Shown: positions 8,196-17,837, counted from the first letter of the stretch. The stretch is 64,000 nt of DNA from Duncaniella dubosii (GCF_004803915.1 NZ_CP039396.1:1860001-1924000); one strand, 5' to 3'. The notes: generated from the letters alone by a model not told the origin. Made by a program: numbers and translations.

Positions 8196-10859
8196 ATGCG
8201 TTTTAAATTTATCACTTTCCTGCTCCTGCTCTCGTCAATCTCCATATCATTCGGCGTTTCGGCGCAGGCCACGACGGATACTATTTACAATCCAACCATA
8301 CATTTCACAGGTCTGCCGAAGACATATGAAATAGCCGATATTCAGGTCAAGGGTGCTGACAACTATGAAGATTATATAGTTGTCGGCTATACCGGGCTTA
8401 AAATCGGTGATCTCATCACTATTCCCGGACCGGATATCACTGATGCGACAAAGCGTCTGTGGCGTCAGGGGCTGTTTTCCAAAATCCAGATAACGGTTGA
8501 CAAGGTCATCGGAAACAAGGCTTATCTTACGCTCAATCTGCGCCAGCAGCCGCGTATAGGTTCGATCACTTATCATGGAGTGAAAAAAGGAGAGCAGCAG
8601 GATCTGGATGAGGCCCTGCAGCTACGCAAGGGAAATCAGATTACCCAGAACATCGTCAACCGTGCCGAGCAGATTATCTCTAAGTATTACGGCAACAAGG
8701 GTTTCGGCAATGCTACTGTCAAAATCAACCTGACTGACGACCTCTCGCATCCCAACGAAGTTCTTGTCGACATCAATGTCAACAAGAATGACAAGGTGAA
8801 GGTTCACAAAATCTATATCGACGGAAATGAGGTGATGAGTGACAACCAGTTGCAGCGTGTCATGAAGAAGACAAATGAAAAGGGGAAGATTCTGAACCTT
8901 TTCCGCCAGAAAAAATTTGTCGAGAGCGATTATGAGGATGACCTTGAGCGCATCATTCAGAAATATAATGAAAAAGGCTATCGTGATGCCGCGATACTTT
9001 CCGATTCTGTAGTTCCGTTTGACGAAAAGACGGTTGATGTCTACATTACACTCGACGAAGGAAAGAAATATTATATCAACGATATCTTATGGGTCGGCAA
9101 TACGATTTATTCGACCGATCTTCTCTCCAACGTGCTCGGAATGGAGAAGGGCGATGTATATAATCAGAAACTTCTGAAGAAACGCACATCAGAGGATGAT
9201 GACGCGATTGCCAATTACTATATGAACAACGGCTATCTTTTCTTCGATCTCACACCGATTGAGAAGAATGTCAACGGCGACTCGATTGATCTTGAAATGA
9301 GAATAACCGAAGGTCCTCAGGCTCGAATCAACAATGTCATTATCAACGGTAACGACCGTCTGTATGAAAAGGTGATCCGTCGTGAGCTTTATGTCAAGCC
9401 CGGTGAGCTGTTCAATAAGGAAGACCTGATGCGTTCGGCGCGTGAAATCGCACAGACCGGTCACTTCGATCCCGAAAATATGGACATCCGTCCTGAGCCG
9501 AATCAGGAAGACGGTACGGTTGACATCCTTTTCAATCTCGAATCGAAGTCCAACGACCAGTTCGAATTTTCTATGGGCTGGGGGCAGACAGGTATCATCG
9601 GTAAGGTTGCAATCAAGTTTACCAACTTCTCGATCAAGAACCTGTTCTATCCCAACAGCTATAAGGGGCTCGTTCCGCAGGGCGACGGCCAGCAGCTCAC
9701 GATTTCCGCACAGACGAATGCCCGCTATTATCAGGCATACAGCATCTCGTTCCTTGATCCGTGGTTTGGTGGCAAGCGTCCCAACTCGCTTTCGGTCTCG
9801 GCCTACTACAGCCGTCAGACAGGTGTCAATTCGTCGTACTACAACCGCAGCTACATGAACAGCTATATGTATCCCTATAGCGGTCTCTACAACTCCGGCT
9901 ACGGATATAACGATTACTACCAGAATTCATATGAGAACGCATATGACCCGAATAAGTTCCTTCAGATGCTTGGCGTTTCTGTCGGTTTCGGAAAGCGTCT
10001 CAACTGGCCTGACAACTATTTCACCTTCCAGGCTGAACTCGGCTACAACTGGTATTTCCTTAAGAACTGGGAATATCTTTTCGATATGCAGAACGGTACG
10101 TCAAACTCACTCACGCTCGGTCTGACACTCGCGCGTAACTCTACCGACAACCCGCTCTATACCCGCCGAGGCTCTAACTTCTCGCTCAACCTACAGTTCA
10201 CGCCTCCGGCTTCTCTCTTCGGGAAGAAGAACTGGAAGCAGCTGTCGGAAATTGCGAAGAGTACCAATACCGACACATATACAACCGCTCAGATCGAGAA
10301 TGCCCGCAAAGAGCTCTATCGCTGGATTGAGTATTGGAAATTGCGTTTCAAATCGCGCACATACACTCCGCTTACCAACCCTGACGGAAAATATACTCTT
10401 GTGTTCATGACACGTGCGGATGTCGGTCTTCTCGGCAGCTACAACAAGAATCTTAAATCACCTTTCGAAACATTCTATGTCGGTGGTGACGGCATGTCGG
10501 GTTCCTATACTTATGCACAGGAGACAATTGCCCTTCGCGGATATGACAATGGACAGCTTACGCCCTACTATCGTGGAGGCGGTTACGCCTACACTCGTTT
10601 CGGCATGGAACTTCACTTCCCCTTCATGCTCCAGCCCACGACCACTATCTATGGTCTGACATTCATCGAAGGCGGTAACGCATGGAATTCGGTGAAGAAC
10701 TTCTCTCCGTTCGATCTCAAGCGCAGCGCCGGTGCCGGTATCCGTATCTATCTCCCGATGATCGGAATGATGGGTATCGACTGGGCCTACGGTTTTGACC
10801 GCGTCTATGGCACCAAGGGAGGCTCGCACTTCCATTTCATCCTCGGTCAGGAATTCTAA
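8196..10859 (+). CDS. bamA: Outer membrane protein assembly factor BamA
   Basis: Central subunit of the machine that inserts beta-barrel proteins into the outer membrane. The protein is 887 residues with signal peptide MRFKFITFLLLLSS...SAQ. A series of POTRA domains follows (about 40-430; for example YEIADIQVKGADNYED and GPQARINNVIINGNDRLYE). The C-terminal 16-strand barrel has the family motif LRGYDNGQ near 787 and ends in FHFILGQEF with a terminal Phe. The barrel contains a Tyr/Asn/Ser-rich segment at about 546-587, probably an extracellular loop. The two periplasmic chaperone genes follow immediately. Confidence 0.97.
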   Translation: MRFKFITFLLLLSSISISFGVSAQATTDTIYNPTIHFTGLPKTYEIADIQVKGADNYEDYIVVGYTGLKIGDLITIPGPDITDATKRLWRQGLFSKIQITVDKVIGNKAYLTLNLRQQPRIGSITYHGVKKGEQQDLDEALQLRKGNQITQNIVNRAEQIISKYYGNKGFGNATVKINLTDDLSHPNEVLVDINVNKNDKVKVHKIYIDGNEVMSDNQLQRVMKKTNEKGKILNLFRQKKFVESDYEDDLERIIQKYNEKGYRDAAILSDSVVPFDEKTVDVYITLDEGKKYYINDILWVGNTIYSTDLLSNVLGMEKGDVYNQKLLKKRTSEDDDAIANYYMNNGYLFFDLTPIEKNVNGDSIDLEMRITEGPQARINNVIINGNDRLYEKVIRRELYVKPGELFNKEDLMRSAREIAQTGHFDPENMDIRPEPNQEDGTVDILFNLESKSNDQFEFSMGWGQTGIIGKVAIKFTNFSIKNLFYPNSYKGLVPQGDGQQLTISAQTNARYYQAYSISFLDPWFGGKRPNSLSVSAYYSRQTGVNSSYYNRSYMNSYMYPYSGLYNSGYGYNDYYQNSYENAYDPNKFLQMLGVSVGFGKRLNWPDNYFTFQAELGYNWYFLKNWEYLFDMQNGTSNSLTLGLTLARNSTDNPLYTRRGSNFSLNLQFTPPASLFGKKNWKQLSEIAKSTNTDTYTTAQIENARKELYRWIEYWKLRFKSRTYTPLTNPDGKYTLVFMTRADVGLLGSYNKNLKSPFETFYVGGDGMSGSYTYAQETIALRGYDNGQLTPYYRGGGYAYTRFGMELHFPFMLQPTTTIYGLTFIEGGNAWNSVKNFSPFDLKRSAGAGIRIYLPMIGMMGIDWAYGFDRVYGTKGGSHFHFILGQEF

Positions 10860-10968
10860 CCCCGGCAGAGCAAACTGAAACGACGATTTTACAGCAAATT
10901 AAACTTTTCACCCGCTGGTGCGTCTATATTATAGCAACATTCCTCAATTATTTAACACCGCTAAAGGT

Positions 10969-11484
10969 ATGAAAAAGATTTTCCTGACATTAGCACTTGT
11001 GCTTGCATGCTTCGCAGGAGCATCGGCGCAGAAGTTCGCGCTGGTCGATATGGATTATATCCTTTCGAACGTCCCTGCCTATGAAATGGCCAACGAACAG
11101 CTCAACCAGATTTCCCAGCGATGGCAGAAAGAGGTCGAATCGGTGGCAAAGGAAGCCGAGACACTATATAAGAACTATCAGAACGAAATGGTGTTTCTGA
11201 CCGACGAACAGAAGAAGAAAAAGGAAGAAGAGATTGTCGGCAAGGAAAAGCAGGCTGCGGAACTCCGCCAGAAATACTTCGGCCCTGACGGAGAGCTTTA
11301 CAAAAAGCGTCAGACTCTGATGAAGCCGATTCAGGACGATGTTTACAATGCCGTCAAGAAAGTGTCGGAGGAGCGCGGCTATCAGTGTATTTTCGACCGT
11401 GCATCGTCGGCTGATATAATATTTGCCTCGCCACGTATCGACGTCTCCAACGAGGTGCTTGAAAAGTTAGGTTATTCCAAATAA
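10969..11484 (+). CDS. OmpH/Skp-family periplasmic chaperone (first copy)
   Basis: A 171-residue protein with signal peptide MKKIFLTLALVLACFAGASAQ. The mature domain opens with the Skp-like strand KFALVDMDYILSNVP and continues as a long charged helical coiled coil (about 45-125), ending in a compact region YQCIFDRASSADIIF. Skp trimers hold unfolded outer-membrane proteins in the periplasm and pass them to BamA, which is encoded just upstream. The start at 10969 gives a clean signal peptide. A frame opening at 10918 would add 17 residues and is not favoured. Confidence 0.93.
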   Translation: MKKIFLTLALVLACFAGASAQKFALVDMDYILSNVPAYEMANEQLNQISQRWQKEVESVAKEAETLYKNYQNEMVFLTDEQKKKKEEEIVGKEKQAAELRQKYFGPDGELYKKRQTLMKPIQDDVYNAVKKVSEERGYQCIFDRASSADIIFASPRIDVSNEVLEKLGYSK

Positions 11485-11490
11485 AATCCC

Positions 11491-11543
11491 TATCTTTGCA
11501 CCGCTTCGGAAGTCGGTTGTCTGATTCCCCGACTGCATAGCGG
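11491..11543 (+). promoter_or_regulatory. -7 box and leader hairpin of the second OmpH gene
   Basis: TATCTTTG at 11491-11498, right after the first OmpH stop codon, matches the -7 consensus. The predicted leader begins with a hairpin, CCGCT/AGCGG enclosing AGTCGG/CCGACT (11501-11543). The second copy can therefore probably be expressed on its own. No -33 match is clear. Confidence 0.45.
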
Positions 11544-11596
11544 TAAACTATTCGGACAAAAGATATAATTAAAAAATAAAACTTCACAATACAACG

Positions 11597-12091
11597 ATGA
11601 TCAAAAGACTTTTGCTCGCAATCATGATTGCGTTTCCCATGAGCCTGTTCGCTCAGAAATTTGGTGTTATCAACACTAACGAGCTCATGACTTCTCTTCC
11701 GGAAATGAAATCTGTTCAGGAACAGATGGAAGCCGCTACCAAGAAATACGAAGACGAATTCGCAAAACTTCAGGAAGAGTTCAACAAGAAATTTCAGGAA
11801 TTTCAGGCTCTTGAAGCGTCTACCCCCGAGACAATCAAGGAGCGCCGAACACAGGAACTTCAGGAAATCGACACCAAGATCCAGCGCTTCCGTGAGACTG
11901 CACAGCAGGATCTCCAGCGCCAGAACCAGCAGCTTCTCGCTCCCATACAGGAAAAGGTCATGAAGGCGATCCAGAGCGTAGGCGCTGAAGGCAAGTTCAC
12001 CTTTATTTTCGAAAACGGCATGTCGCTCTACACAGGTGCTGATGTCACAGATGTCACTCCTCTCGTGAAGACCGCCCTCGGAATTAAATAA
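11597..12091 (+). CDS. OmpH/Skp-family periplasmic chaperone (second copy)
   Basis: A 164-residue paralogue of the preceding gene with signal peptide MIKRLLLAIMIAFPMSLFAQ. The conserved first strand reads KFGVINTNELMTSLP. A long Gln/Glu/Lys-rich coiled coil (about 40-120) follows, and the last part reads FTFIFENGMSLYTGADVTDVT. It probably acts with or in parallel to the first copy in carrying outer-membrane proteins to BamA. Tandem Skp genes after bamA are usual in Bacteroidales. Confidence 0.93.
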   Translation: MIKRLLLAIMIAFPMSLFAQKFGVINTNELMTSLPEMKSVQEQMEAATKKYEDEFAKLQEEFNKKFQEFQALEASTPETIKERRTQELQEIDTKIQRFRETAQQDLQRQNQQLLAPIQEKVMKAIQSVGAEGKFTFIFENGMSLYTGADVTDVTPLVKTALGIK

Positions 12092-12144
12092 GCCATTCCG
12101 GCTTGCGATTACCTGATTGAAAAGAATCAATCACATACAACTGT

Positions 12145-12181
12145 CCGCCATGCCGTCCGCACCAAGCGGATTGCATGGCGG
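12145..12181 (+). terminator. Strong hairpin between second OmpH gene and lptF
   Basis: CCGCCATGC (12145-12153) pairs with GCATGGCGG (12173-12181), and inside it TCCGC pairs with GCGGA around a five-base loop. ACAAC and GTTGT flank the stem and could extend it. The tail GTTGTTGAATGCGTGTTTTT is partly T-rich. It probably ends transcription after the chaperone genes. Confidence 0.6.
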
Positions 12182-12242
12182 CGTTGTTGAATGCGTGTTT
12201 TTAACCATACTCTAATCATAACCTGCCAATACCGCCTCAGCT

Positions 12243-14162
12243 ATGTTACGCATCAAACGCATGGACATCTTCATCCTTCAGAGCTTCGTTCCTCTGTTCA
12301 TGATGACGTTCTGCATCTGTCTATTCATAGTGCTAATGCAATTCCTGTGGCGTTATATAGACGAACTTGTCGGCAAGGGTCTTGGTGTGGATGTCATAGG
12401 AGAGCTGTTCTTCTATGCCGCACTGACCATGATTCCGATGGCGCTTCCGCTCGCCATCCTTCTCGCGTCGCTGATGACTTTCGGCAATCTCGGCGAGCAG
12501 TTTGAACTTACAGCCATGAAGGCGTCGGGGATTTCGCTCCTGCGCACCATGGCTCCGCTTATCGTGCTGATGGTCTGCATTGCCACCGGCGCTTTCTTTT
12601 TTCAGAATGACGTGCTTCCTGTGGCGCAGACAAAGATGTGGACTCTGCTCTATTCAATGAGGCAGAAATCACCGGAGCTTGAGATTCCGGAGGGTGTGTT
12701 CTATGACCAGATTCCCGGATATAATCTTTTTGTGCAGGAAAAAAACAGGGAGACGGGTGTGCTCTACGAGGTGATGATCTACGACGTGTCGAAGGGTTTT
12801 GAAAATTCGTCAATCATTCTTGCCGACTCCGGAAAGATGTCGATTACTCCTGACAAGACTCATCTTTTCCTTCGTCTCTGGCATGGAGAGTCGTTTGAGA
12901 ACCTTAAGGATGCCGGTGCGGGCAATATGAAAAATGTGCCCTATCGCCGTGAGTCGTTCTCGGAGAAAGAAATCATGCTGAAGTTCGATTCCAATTTCAA
13001 CCGTATGGATGAACAGGGAATGCGTAACCAGTATGTCGGAAAGAATATGGCTGAACTTCAGGCGACGATTGACTCTGTAGGTGCACGTGTCGACTCGCTT
13101 GGCTCATCCTACGGCACGGCTCTCAGGGAATATCCCTATATGGGCATACATGCCTATCAGACGCGCATCGACAGTGGCAAGAGTGTAAAGACCCGCAGAC
13201 CGGATGTCGAGATTGCAAAACCTGTCAACGTCGACTCTATTATGCGGGGTTCGTCATCGGGCATAAGGATCGGTTATCTGAACCAAGGTCTGGCGAAGGC
13301 TCAGCGAATGCGTCAGGAATATGAGTACAAGAGTATCGCCATGGCCGATGACCTCAAGACCATGAGGCGCCATGCCATAGAGCTGCAAAAGAAATTCACG
13401 CTTTCGTTTGCCTGTATAATATTCTTCTTTATCGGCGCTCCGCTTGGTGCTATTATCCGTAAAGGCGGCCTTGGAACTCCGCTTGTAATCTCTGTGTTCC
13501 TGTTCATTTTCTATTATATTATCGACAACATGGGCTACAAGCTTGCCCGTGACGGTAAATGGGAGGTATGGGAAGGCATGTGGCTCAGTGCGGCCGTCCT
13601 TCTTCCGATGGGTGTATTCTTCACATATAAGGCCGTCAATGACTCGGCTGTGTTTAACAAGGATGCCTATCTGAATTTCTTCCGCAAATTCTTTGGCGTG
13701 AGCGAGGTGCGTCATGTCGAGATGAAGGAACTTGTGATGGAGGAGATAGACCCGGTTATCGCAGTCCAGCGGATGGAAGCCCTGAAACTTGAGGTCGCGG
13801 CATATCTTTCGAGAAATCCTGCCCGGCAGAGTTATCGTGACTACTGGCTTCACGGTTATGACCGCGACGAGTTGCACAGGCTTCGCGATACGATTGAAAA
13901 CGATGTCGAGTATCTGTCCAATTCGAGAGAAAAGATGGTTGTGCTCAAGCTGATGGATTTTCCTGTGCTTAGAAGCCTTTGGTTTCAGCAGCCATCGACC
14001 AGACCTTGGCTGTCATGGATAATGATTGCCTTGTTTCCGATCGGTTTGGCCGTGTGGTTCTACGGTCGGAAAACCCAGCTCCGTCTGCGTGACGAACTCT
14101 CTACTGTCACAAAAGTAGCCGACCAGCTCATAGAGCTGATAGCTCCTAAGATAGACGACTGA
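12243..14162 (+). CDS. lptF: LptF/LptG-family lipopolysaccharide export permease
   Basis: An inner-membrane permease of the YjgP/YjgQ family, which with LptB pulls lipopolysaccharide out of the inner membrane. The 639-residue protein is much longer than E. coli LptF (about 366). Membrane segments are visible near 13-35, 55-80 and 100-120 (FGNLGEQFELTAMKASG is the conserved cytoplasmic loop). A large periplasmic domain follows, then further segments near 380-460 (FSCIIFFFIGAPLGAIIRKG-like) and a last one near 595-615. The extra C-terminal length is seen in Bacteroidales homologues. A second permease of this family, of normal length, is encoded at 21877-22947. Confidence 0.9.
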   Translation: MLRIKRMDIFILQSFVPLFMMTFCICLFIVLMQFLWRYIDELVGKGLGVDVIGELFFYAALTMIPMALPLAILLASLMTFGNLGEQFELTAMKASGISLLRTMAPLIVLMVCIATGAFFFQNDVLPVAQTKMWTLLYSMRQKSPELEIPEGVFYDQIPGYNLFVQEKNRETGVLYEVMIYDVSKGFENSSIILADSGKMSITPDKTHLFLRLWHGESFENLKDAGAGNMKNVPYRRESFSEKEIMLKFDSNFNRMDEQGMRNQYVGKNMAELQATIDSVGARVDSLGSSYGTALREYPYMGIHAYQTRIDSGKSVKTRRPDVEIAKPVNVDSIMRGSSSGIRIGYLNQGLAKAQRMRQEYEYKSIAMADDLKTMRRHAIELQKKFTLSFACIIFFFIGAPLGAIIRKGGLGTPLVISVFLFIFYYIIDNMGYKLARDGKWEVWEGMWLSAAVLLPMGVFFTYKAVNDSAVFNKDAYLNFFRKFFGVSEVRHVEMKELVMEEIDPVIAVQRMEALKLEVAAYLSRNPARQSYRDYWLHGYDRDELHRLRDTIENDVEYLSNSREKMVVLKLMDFPVLRSLWFQQPSTRPWLSWIMIALFPIGLAVWFYGRKTQLRLRDELSTVTKVADQLIELIAPKIDD

Positions 14163-14209
14163 CTGCTGTCGCAAAATAATTCTAAATCCGTTGAAAAATC
14201 TCCTAAACG

Positions 14210-15451
14210 ATGGAAAATAAGATAAAATTAGATACGATTGAAGAGGCTCTCGCCGATTTCCGCGAAGGCAAATTCGTGATTGTGGTCGATGACGAGGACC
14301 GTGAAAACGAGGGTGACCTCATTATAGCTGCCGAGAAGGTCACTCCTGAAGCTGTGAACTTCATGATAACCAACGCGCGTGGCGAGCTCTGCGCTCCGGT
14401 GACCATTTCACGCTGCAAGGAACTGGGATTGCAGCATCAGGTCGAGGACAACACCTCGATGCTCGGCACGCCTTTCACCGTGACTGTCGACCTGCTTCCC
14501 GGCTGTACGACCGGTGTTTCAGCCCACGACCGTGCCGCGACCATCCGCGCTCTTGCCGACCCGTCGGTGACTCCCGGTATGTTCGGCCGCCCCGGACATG
14601 TGCATCCGCTCTATGCACAGGATGCAGGCGTGCTCCGCCGTGCCGGCCACACGGAGGCTGCGATTGACCTTGCAAGACTGTCTGGCATGTATCCGGCTGC
14701 CTCGCTTATCGAGATTCTTAACGAGGACGGCACGATGGCACGTCTCCCGCAGTTGCGCCGTAAAGCTGATGAGTGGGGACTGAAACTCATATCTATCCGT
14801 GACCTTATAGCATACCGTCTGCGCACCGAGTCGCTTGTCGAGGAAGGTGTGGAGGTCGACATGCCTACGGCTTACGGACATTTTCGTCTTATTCCTTTCC
14901 GCCAGAAAAGCAACGGGCTTGAACATATTGCTCTGATAAAGGGTGATGTCAGCGGTGACGATGCAGTGCTTGTGCGAGTCCATTCCTCGTGTGCCACCGG
15001 CGACATATTCGGTTCGATGCGTTGTGACTGCGGCGAGCAGCTCCACAAGGCTATGGAGCTTATCGAGAAAGAGGGTCGCGGTGCTATCGTCTATCTTAAC
15101 CAAGAGGGTCGCGGGATAGGTCTGATGGAGAAAATTAAGGCTTATAAGCTTCAGGAAGAGGGGCTCGACACGGTGGATGCAAATATTCATCTCGGTCACA
15201 AGGCTGACGAGCGCGATTATGGCGTAGGCGCATCAATTCTCAATCTTCTCGGCATACGTAAGATGAAGCTTATCACCAACAATCCGGTAAAGCGTATCGG
15301 GCTTGAAGGCTATGGGCTTGAAGTGGTCGATAATGTCGGCATTGAAATTGCTCCTAACCGCTATAATCTCCGTTATATGCTCACAAAGCAACATCGCATG
15401 GGGCATACCCTGCACATGAACGATAATCCAGATCCGAATAAGGAGATATAA
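14210..15451 (+). CDS. ribBA: Bifunctional 3,4-dihydroxy-2-butanone-4-phosphate synthase / GTP cyclohydrolase II
   Basis: Makes both precursors of riboflavin: one domain forms dihydroxybutanone phosphate from ribulose 5-phosphate and the other opens GTP. Of 413 residues, the first 205 or so carry the RibB signatures [11 protein letters not shown] and [10 protein letters not shown], with [10 protein letters not shown]. The rest is RibA, with zinc ligands C261, C272 and C274 ([16 protein letters not shown]), NQEGRGIGL and TNNPVKR. Both active sites look intact. The gene starts 47 bases after lptF and ends before a strong convergent terminator. Confidence 0.97.
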   Translation: MENKIKLDTIEEALADFREGKFVIVVDDEDRENEGDLIIAAEKVTPEAVNFMITNARGELCAPVTISRCKELGLQHQVEDNTSMLGTPFTVTVDLLPGCTTGVSAHDRAATIRALADPSVTPGMFGRPGHVHPLYAQDAGVLRRAGHTEAAIDLARLSGMYPAASLIEILNEDGTMARLPQLRRKADEWGLKLISIRDLIAYRLRTESLVEEGVEVDMPTAYGHFRLIPFRQKSNGLEHIALIKGDVSGDDAVLVRVHSSCATGDIFGSMRCDCGEQLHKAMELIEKEGRGAIVYLNQEGRGIGLMEKIKAYKLQEEGLDTVDANIHLGHKADERDYGVGASILNLLGIRKMKLITNNPVKRIGLEGYGLEVVDNVGIEIAPNRYNLRYMLTKQHRMGHTLHMNDNPDPNKEI

Positions 15452-15479
15452 TCATATAATATCAGGGGATAAATAAAAA

Positions 15480-15537
15480 CATTGCGCTGCCACACATGAC
15501 CCGAATAATTTCATCCGGTCTGCGTGGCAGCGAAATG
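15480..15537. terminator. Bidirectional terminator between ribBA and crcB
   Basis: CGCTGCCAC (15485-15493) pairs with GTGGCAGCG (15524-15532), and CATT/AATG extends the stem across one mismatch. The + strand tail runs into a T-rich stretch (GTTTTTTG). It sits between convergent genes and can serve both. Confidence 0.75.
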
Positions 15538-15557
15538 TTTTTTGTTATTGATGGCTG

Positions 15558-15938
15558 TCAGATGCTCCGGGCTATCCAGTGGCCCGCATATGCAAGAAGG
15601 AGTCCGACGGTAAAGCTCGCACCGGCGTAAAGCGCAAGCGCGGGAAACTCCGACGAATCGAAAAGCATGTAGTTTTCGTGAATGAAGGTCGAAAATGTCG
15701 TGAATCCTCCGCAAAATCCCACTGTAAGAAATATCTTCACATCCTGCGGGATATTGGTGCCACGGTCTATCGCTCCATATATAAGTCCGATGATGAAGCA
15801 TCCGGCTACGTTCACGGCAAACGTACCCCACGGGAACAATGCAGCTCCTGACAGCGATTGAACCCAACGCCCGACAAGGTAGCGGGCAACACCTCCGAGG
15901 CCGCTTCCGGCCGCTATACACAGTAGGGTTTTCAGCAT
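15558..15938 (-). CDS. crcB: CrcB/Fluc fluoride channel
   Basis: A small four-helix membrane protein that lets fluoride leak out of the cell; it works as an antiparallel dimer. The 126-residue sequence shows the family marks GGVARYL near the N terminus, PWGTFAVNVAGCFIIG in helix 2 with the conserved Asn, and the GGFTTFSTF motif in helix 3. Only one copy is present, so a homodimer is expected. It starts 25 bases after the znuC-like gene and is probably transcribed with it. I see no fluoride riboswitch in front of it. Confidence 0.95.
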   Translation of the reverse strand: MLKTLLCIAAGSGLGGVARYLVGRWVQSLSGAALFPWGTFAVNVAGCFIIGLIYGAIDRGTNIPQDVKIFLTVGFCGGFTTFSTFIHENYMLFDSSEFPALALYAGASFTVGLLLAYAGHWIARSI

Positions 15939-15963
15939 ATCGGCTTAGGTTGTTTTTCACCCT

Positions 15964-16656
15964 TCAGTCATCACAGTCATAGTGGACATGGTGATGGGCT
16001 GAATGGCATTCGGTCAGCGTATGGTCGATGATGAGGTGGCGGTTGGCCATGCCGGCGATGGTCGACATTTCGTGTGAAACAAGCAAAAGGGTAGTGGTCT
16101 TTGCGAGTTCGGCCACAAGGTCGTAGATGTAGTGTTCGAAACGCTTGTCGACGTAGCTCAGCGGCTCGTCGAGCACGAGCAGTTTCGGCCGTGAGATTAT
16201 GGCGCGTCCAAGCAGGGCGCGTTGCAACTGACCTCCCGACAGGTTGCCGATGCTCGCCTTTGCATGGCTTTCAAGCCCCATGAGACCTATGGTTTCTTTG
16301 ACGCGGCTCTTCACTTTATTGCTCGGCAAATTCTCTCCGATTAGCCCTGAGGCTATGACTTCCTCGACATCGATAGGAAAATGTGAGTCAATCAGATTTT
16401 TTTGCGGGAGATAGCCGATTGAAAGTTCGTCGGCCGGTTTGCCGTCACGATAATATGTCACGTTTCCTTCCGTCGGTTTCAATAACTTCAGGAGTATGCG
16501 GAGCAGCGTTGTCTTTCCTCCGCCGTTAGGACCTGTAATGGCAATGAAATCGCCTTGACGGACATCAAAATTGATGTCCGTCAAGGCTGTTTTTCCTGCC
16601 CAGCGTTTGGAGATGTTGCGCAGGGATATGATTATCTCGTTTTCGGTTGGTTTCAT
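15964..16656 (-). CDS. znuC: Metal (zinc/manganese) ABC transporter ATP-binding protein
   Basis: The ATPase of a ZnuABC-type importer. In 230 residues it has Walker A GPNGGGKTT (about 43-51), Q-loop YLPQKNL, signature LSGGQLQRALL, Walker B LLVLDEP and the switch His in LLVSHE. The C terminus is His/Asp/Cys-rich (CHSAHHHVHYDCDD), probably a metal-binding tail. The substrate-binding protein gene lies 28 bases upstream. No permease gene is found in the operon, where crcB follows instead, so the membrane partner must be elsewhere. Zinc is the likeliest substrate but manganese or iron cannot be excluded. Confidence 0.9.
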   Translation of the reverse strand: MKPTENEIIISLRNISKRWAGKTALTDINFDVRQGDFIAITGPNGGGKTTLLRILLKLLKPTEGNVTYYRDGKPADELSIGYLPQKNLIDSHFPIDVEEVIASGLIGENLPSNKVKSRVKETIGLMGLESHAKASIGNLSGGQLQRALLGRAIISRPKLLVLDEPLSYVDKRFEHYIYDLVAELAKTTTLLLVSHEMSTIAGMANRHLIIDHTLTECHSAHHHVHYDCDD

Positions 16657-16684
16657 TTATGAGTCAGGAGGTGGATTTTCATGC

Positions 16685-17578
16685 TTATTCGGCAATTGTG
16701 TCGGTGGCAGCGATGGCATCGGCTATTGCTGTCATTTCCTTTTCCCATTCGTAGGAGAGAGGGTTGATATTGACTTTTGTGAGACCGAGTTGCGAGCTGA
16801 GGGCTTCGGCCTGACGGCTGTCGAGGTCTTTCTGGTAGAAGAATATTCGGGCCTTGTGCTCGGACGCATGGTCGATTGTCTCTTTCAGCGTGCCCATTGC
16901 CACTTCCTTGTTGTCGGCGTTGCCTGCGGTTATCTGTTCGAGTCCATAGTCACGCGCGAAATAGCTGAGCGACGGATGCCATACCATGAATGCCTCGCCT
17001 TTGTGTGGAGCAAGTCTGATTGTCAGCTCATTGTCGAGCGAATCGAGCCTTGCGGCGAAACGGTCGTAGTTGCTGCGGTAATAGTCAGCGTTTGATGGAT
17101 CGATTTCGGTCATGGCTATAAGCATGTTCTTGCTTATTATCTTCACGTTTTTGACTGAGGTCCATGTATGCGGGTCAATCACGTCGTGCGTGATGCCGCC
17201 GTGGCTGTGAGTCCCGGTGACGGGCATTACTCCAAGGGAAGTGTTGAAGATAGGCAGGTCGGGGTTCTCGCTGTGTACCTTGTCGAGTATGGCTGCCTCG
17301 AAACCGATGTTGCCCATGCGGAGGAAGCCGATTGACTTCGTGAGGTTGATGATATGGTTGACCGAAGGGTCGAATGTCTCGGGATTAGCGCCGTTGGCAA
17401 TCAGGGTACGTATCTCCACGCGGTTGCCCGTTATCTGTTCGAGTATATATTTCTGAGGCTCGATGCTGACGGTGACTATGGGCGTGTCGTGAGTAGTGGC
17501 CGTGCATGCGACCAACAGGCCGAGCCACGCGGCTAAACTGACTATGATGGGAGGGAAAAATATATTATTGGATTTCAT
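16685..17578 (-). CDS. znuA: Zinc ABC transporter substrate-binding lipoprotein, ZnuA-like
   Basis: A 297-residue cluster 9 substrate-binding protein with a lipoprotein signal peptide ending in LLVAC. Two lobes joined by a rigid helix are expected. Metal-site residues can be followed in DPHTW and WHPSLSYFARDYGL. The first conserved His, usually in a PHxYEP motif, is replaced here by NPETFDP. A short His-containing stretch, GTHSHGGITHD (about 120-130), lies where ZnuA proteins carry their His-rich loop. First gene of the znuA-znuC-crcB operon. Confidence 0.88.
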   Translation of the reverse strand: MKSNNIFFPPIIVSLAAWLGLLVACTATTHDTPIVTVSIEPQKYILEQITGNRVEIRTLIANGANPETFDPSVNHIINLTKSIGFLRMGNIGFEAAILDKVHSENPDLPIFNTSLGVMPVTGTHSHGGITHDVIDPHTWTSVKNVKIISKNMLIAMTEIDPSNADYYRSNYDRFAARLDSLDNELTIRLAPHKGEAFMVWHPSLSYFARDYGLEQITAGNADNKEVAMGTLKETIDHASEHKARIFFYQKDLDSRQAEALSSQLGLTKVNINPLSYEWEKEMTAIADAIAATDTIAE

Positions 17579-17829
17579 CTATTACTTAAAAATTGCCCTT
17601 ATGTGATTTATATAACGCTCTTATTGCATAAATATTTGCAAATATAAGCAATTTTTAGCAATTATGCCTTGGCTATTAAGAAAATTTTTCATTTTGTCGT
17701 TTAATTATTTCCTCTTCTATACGTGTTACAGATTGCTTTATAATGGCTTGAATCGGCTGATTTTGATGAATTTCTGAGGTGTGGGGGTGATAGGCGTGGT
17801 ATAAGTGGCTATGATTCGGATTTTTTTAT
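17579..17829. other. AT-rich divergent intergenic region
   Basis: Spacer between znuA (minus) and glyS (plus). No gene and no riboswitch-like fold recognised. The stretch of A/T runs at 17580-17720 probably holds the znuA promoter, but I cannot point to a clean -33/-7 pair. Confidence 0.4.
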
Positions 17830-17837
17830 TAACTTTG
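17830..17837 (+). promoter_or_regulatory. -7 box of the glyS promoter
   Basis: TAACTTTG matches the -7 consensus exactly and lies 67 bases before the glyS ATG. No good -33 TTTG at the usual distance. Confidence 0.55.

Noticed and set aside
11354..12130. 258-codon minus-strand frame opposite the OmpH genes
   Set aside because: Shadow produced by the repetitive coiled-coil codons of the two chaperone genes on the other strand.
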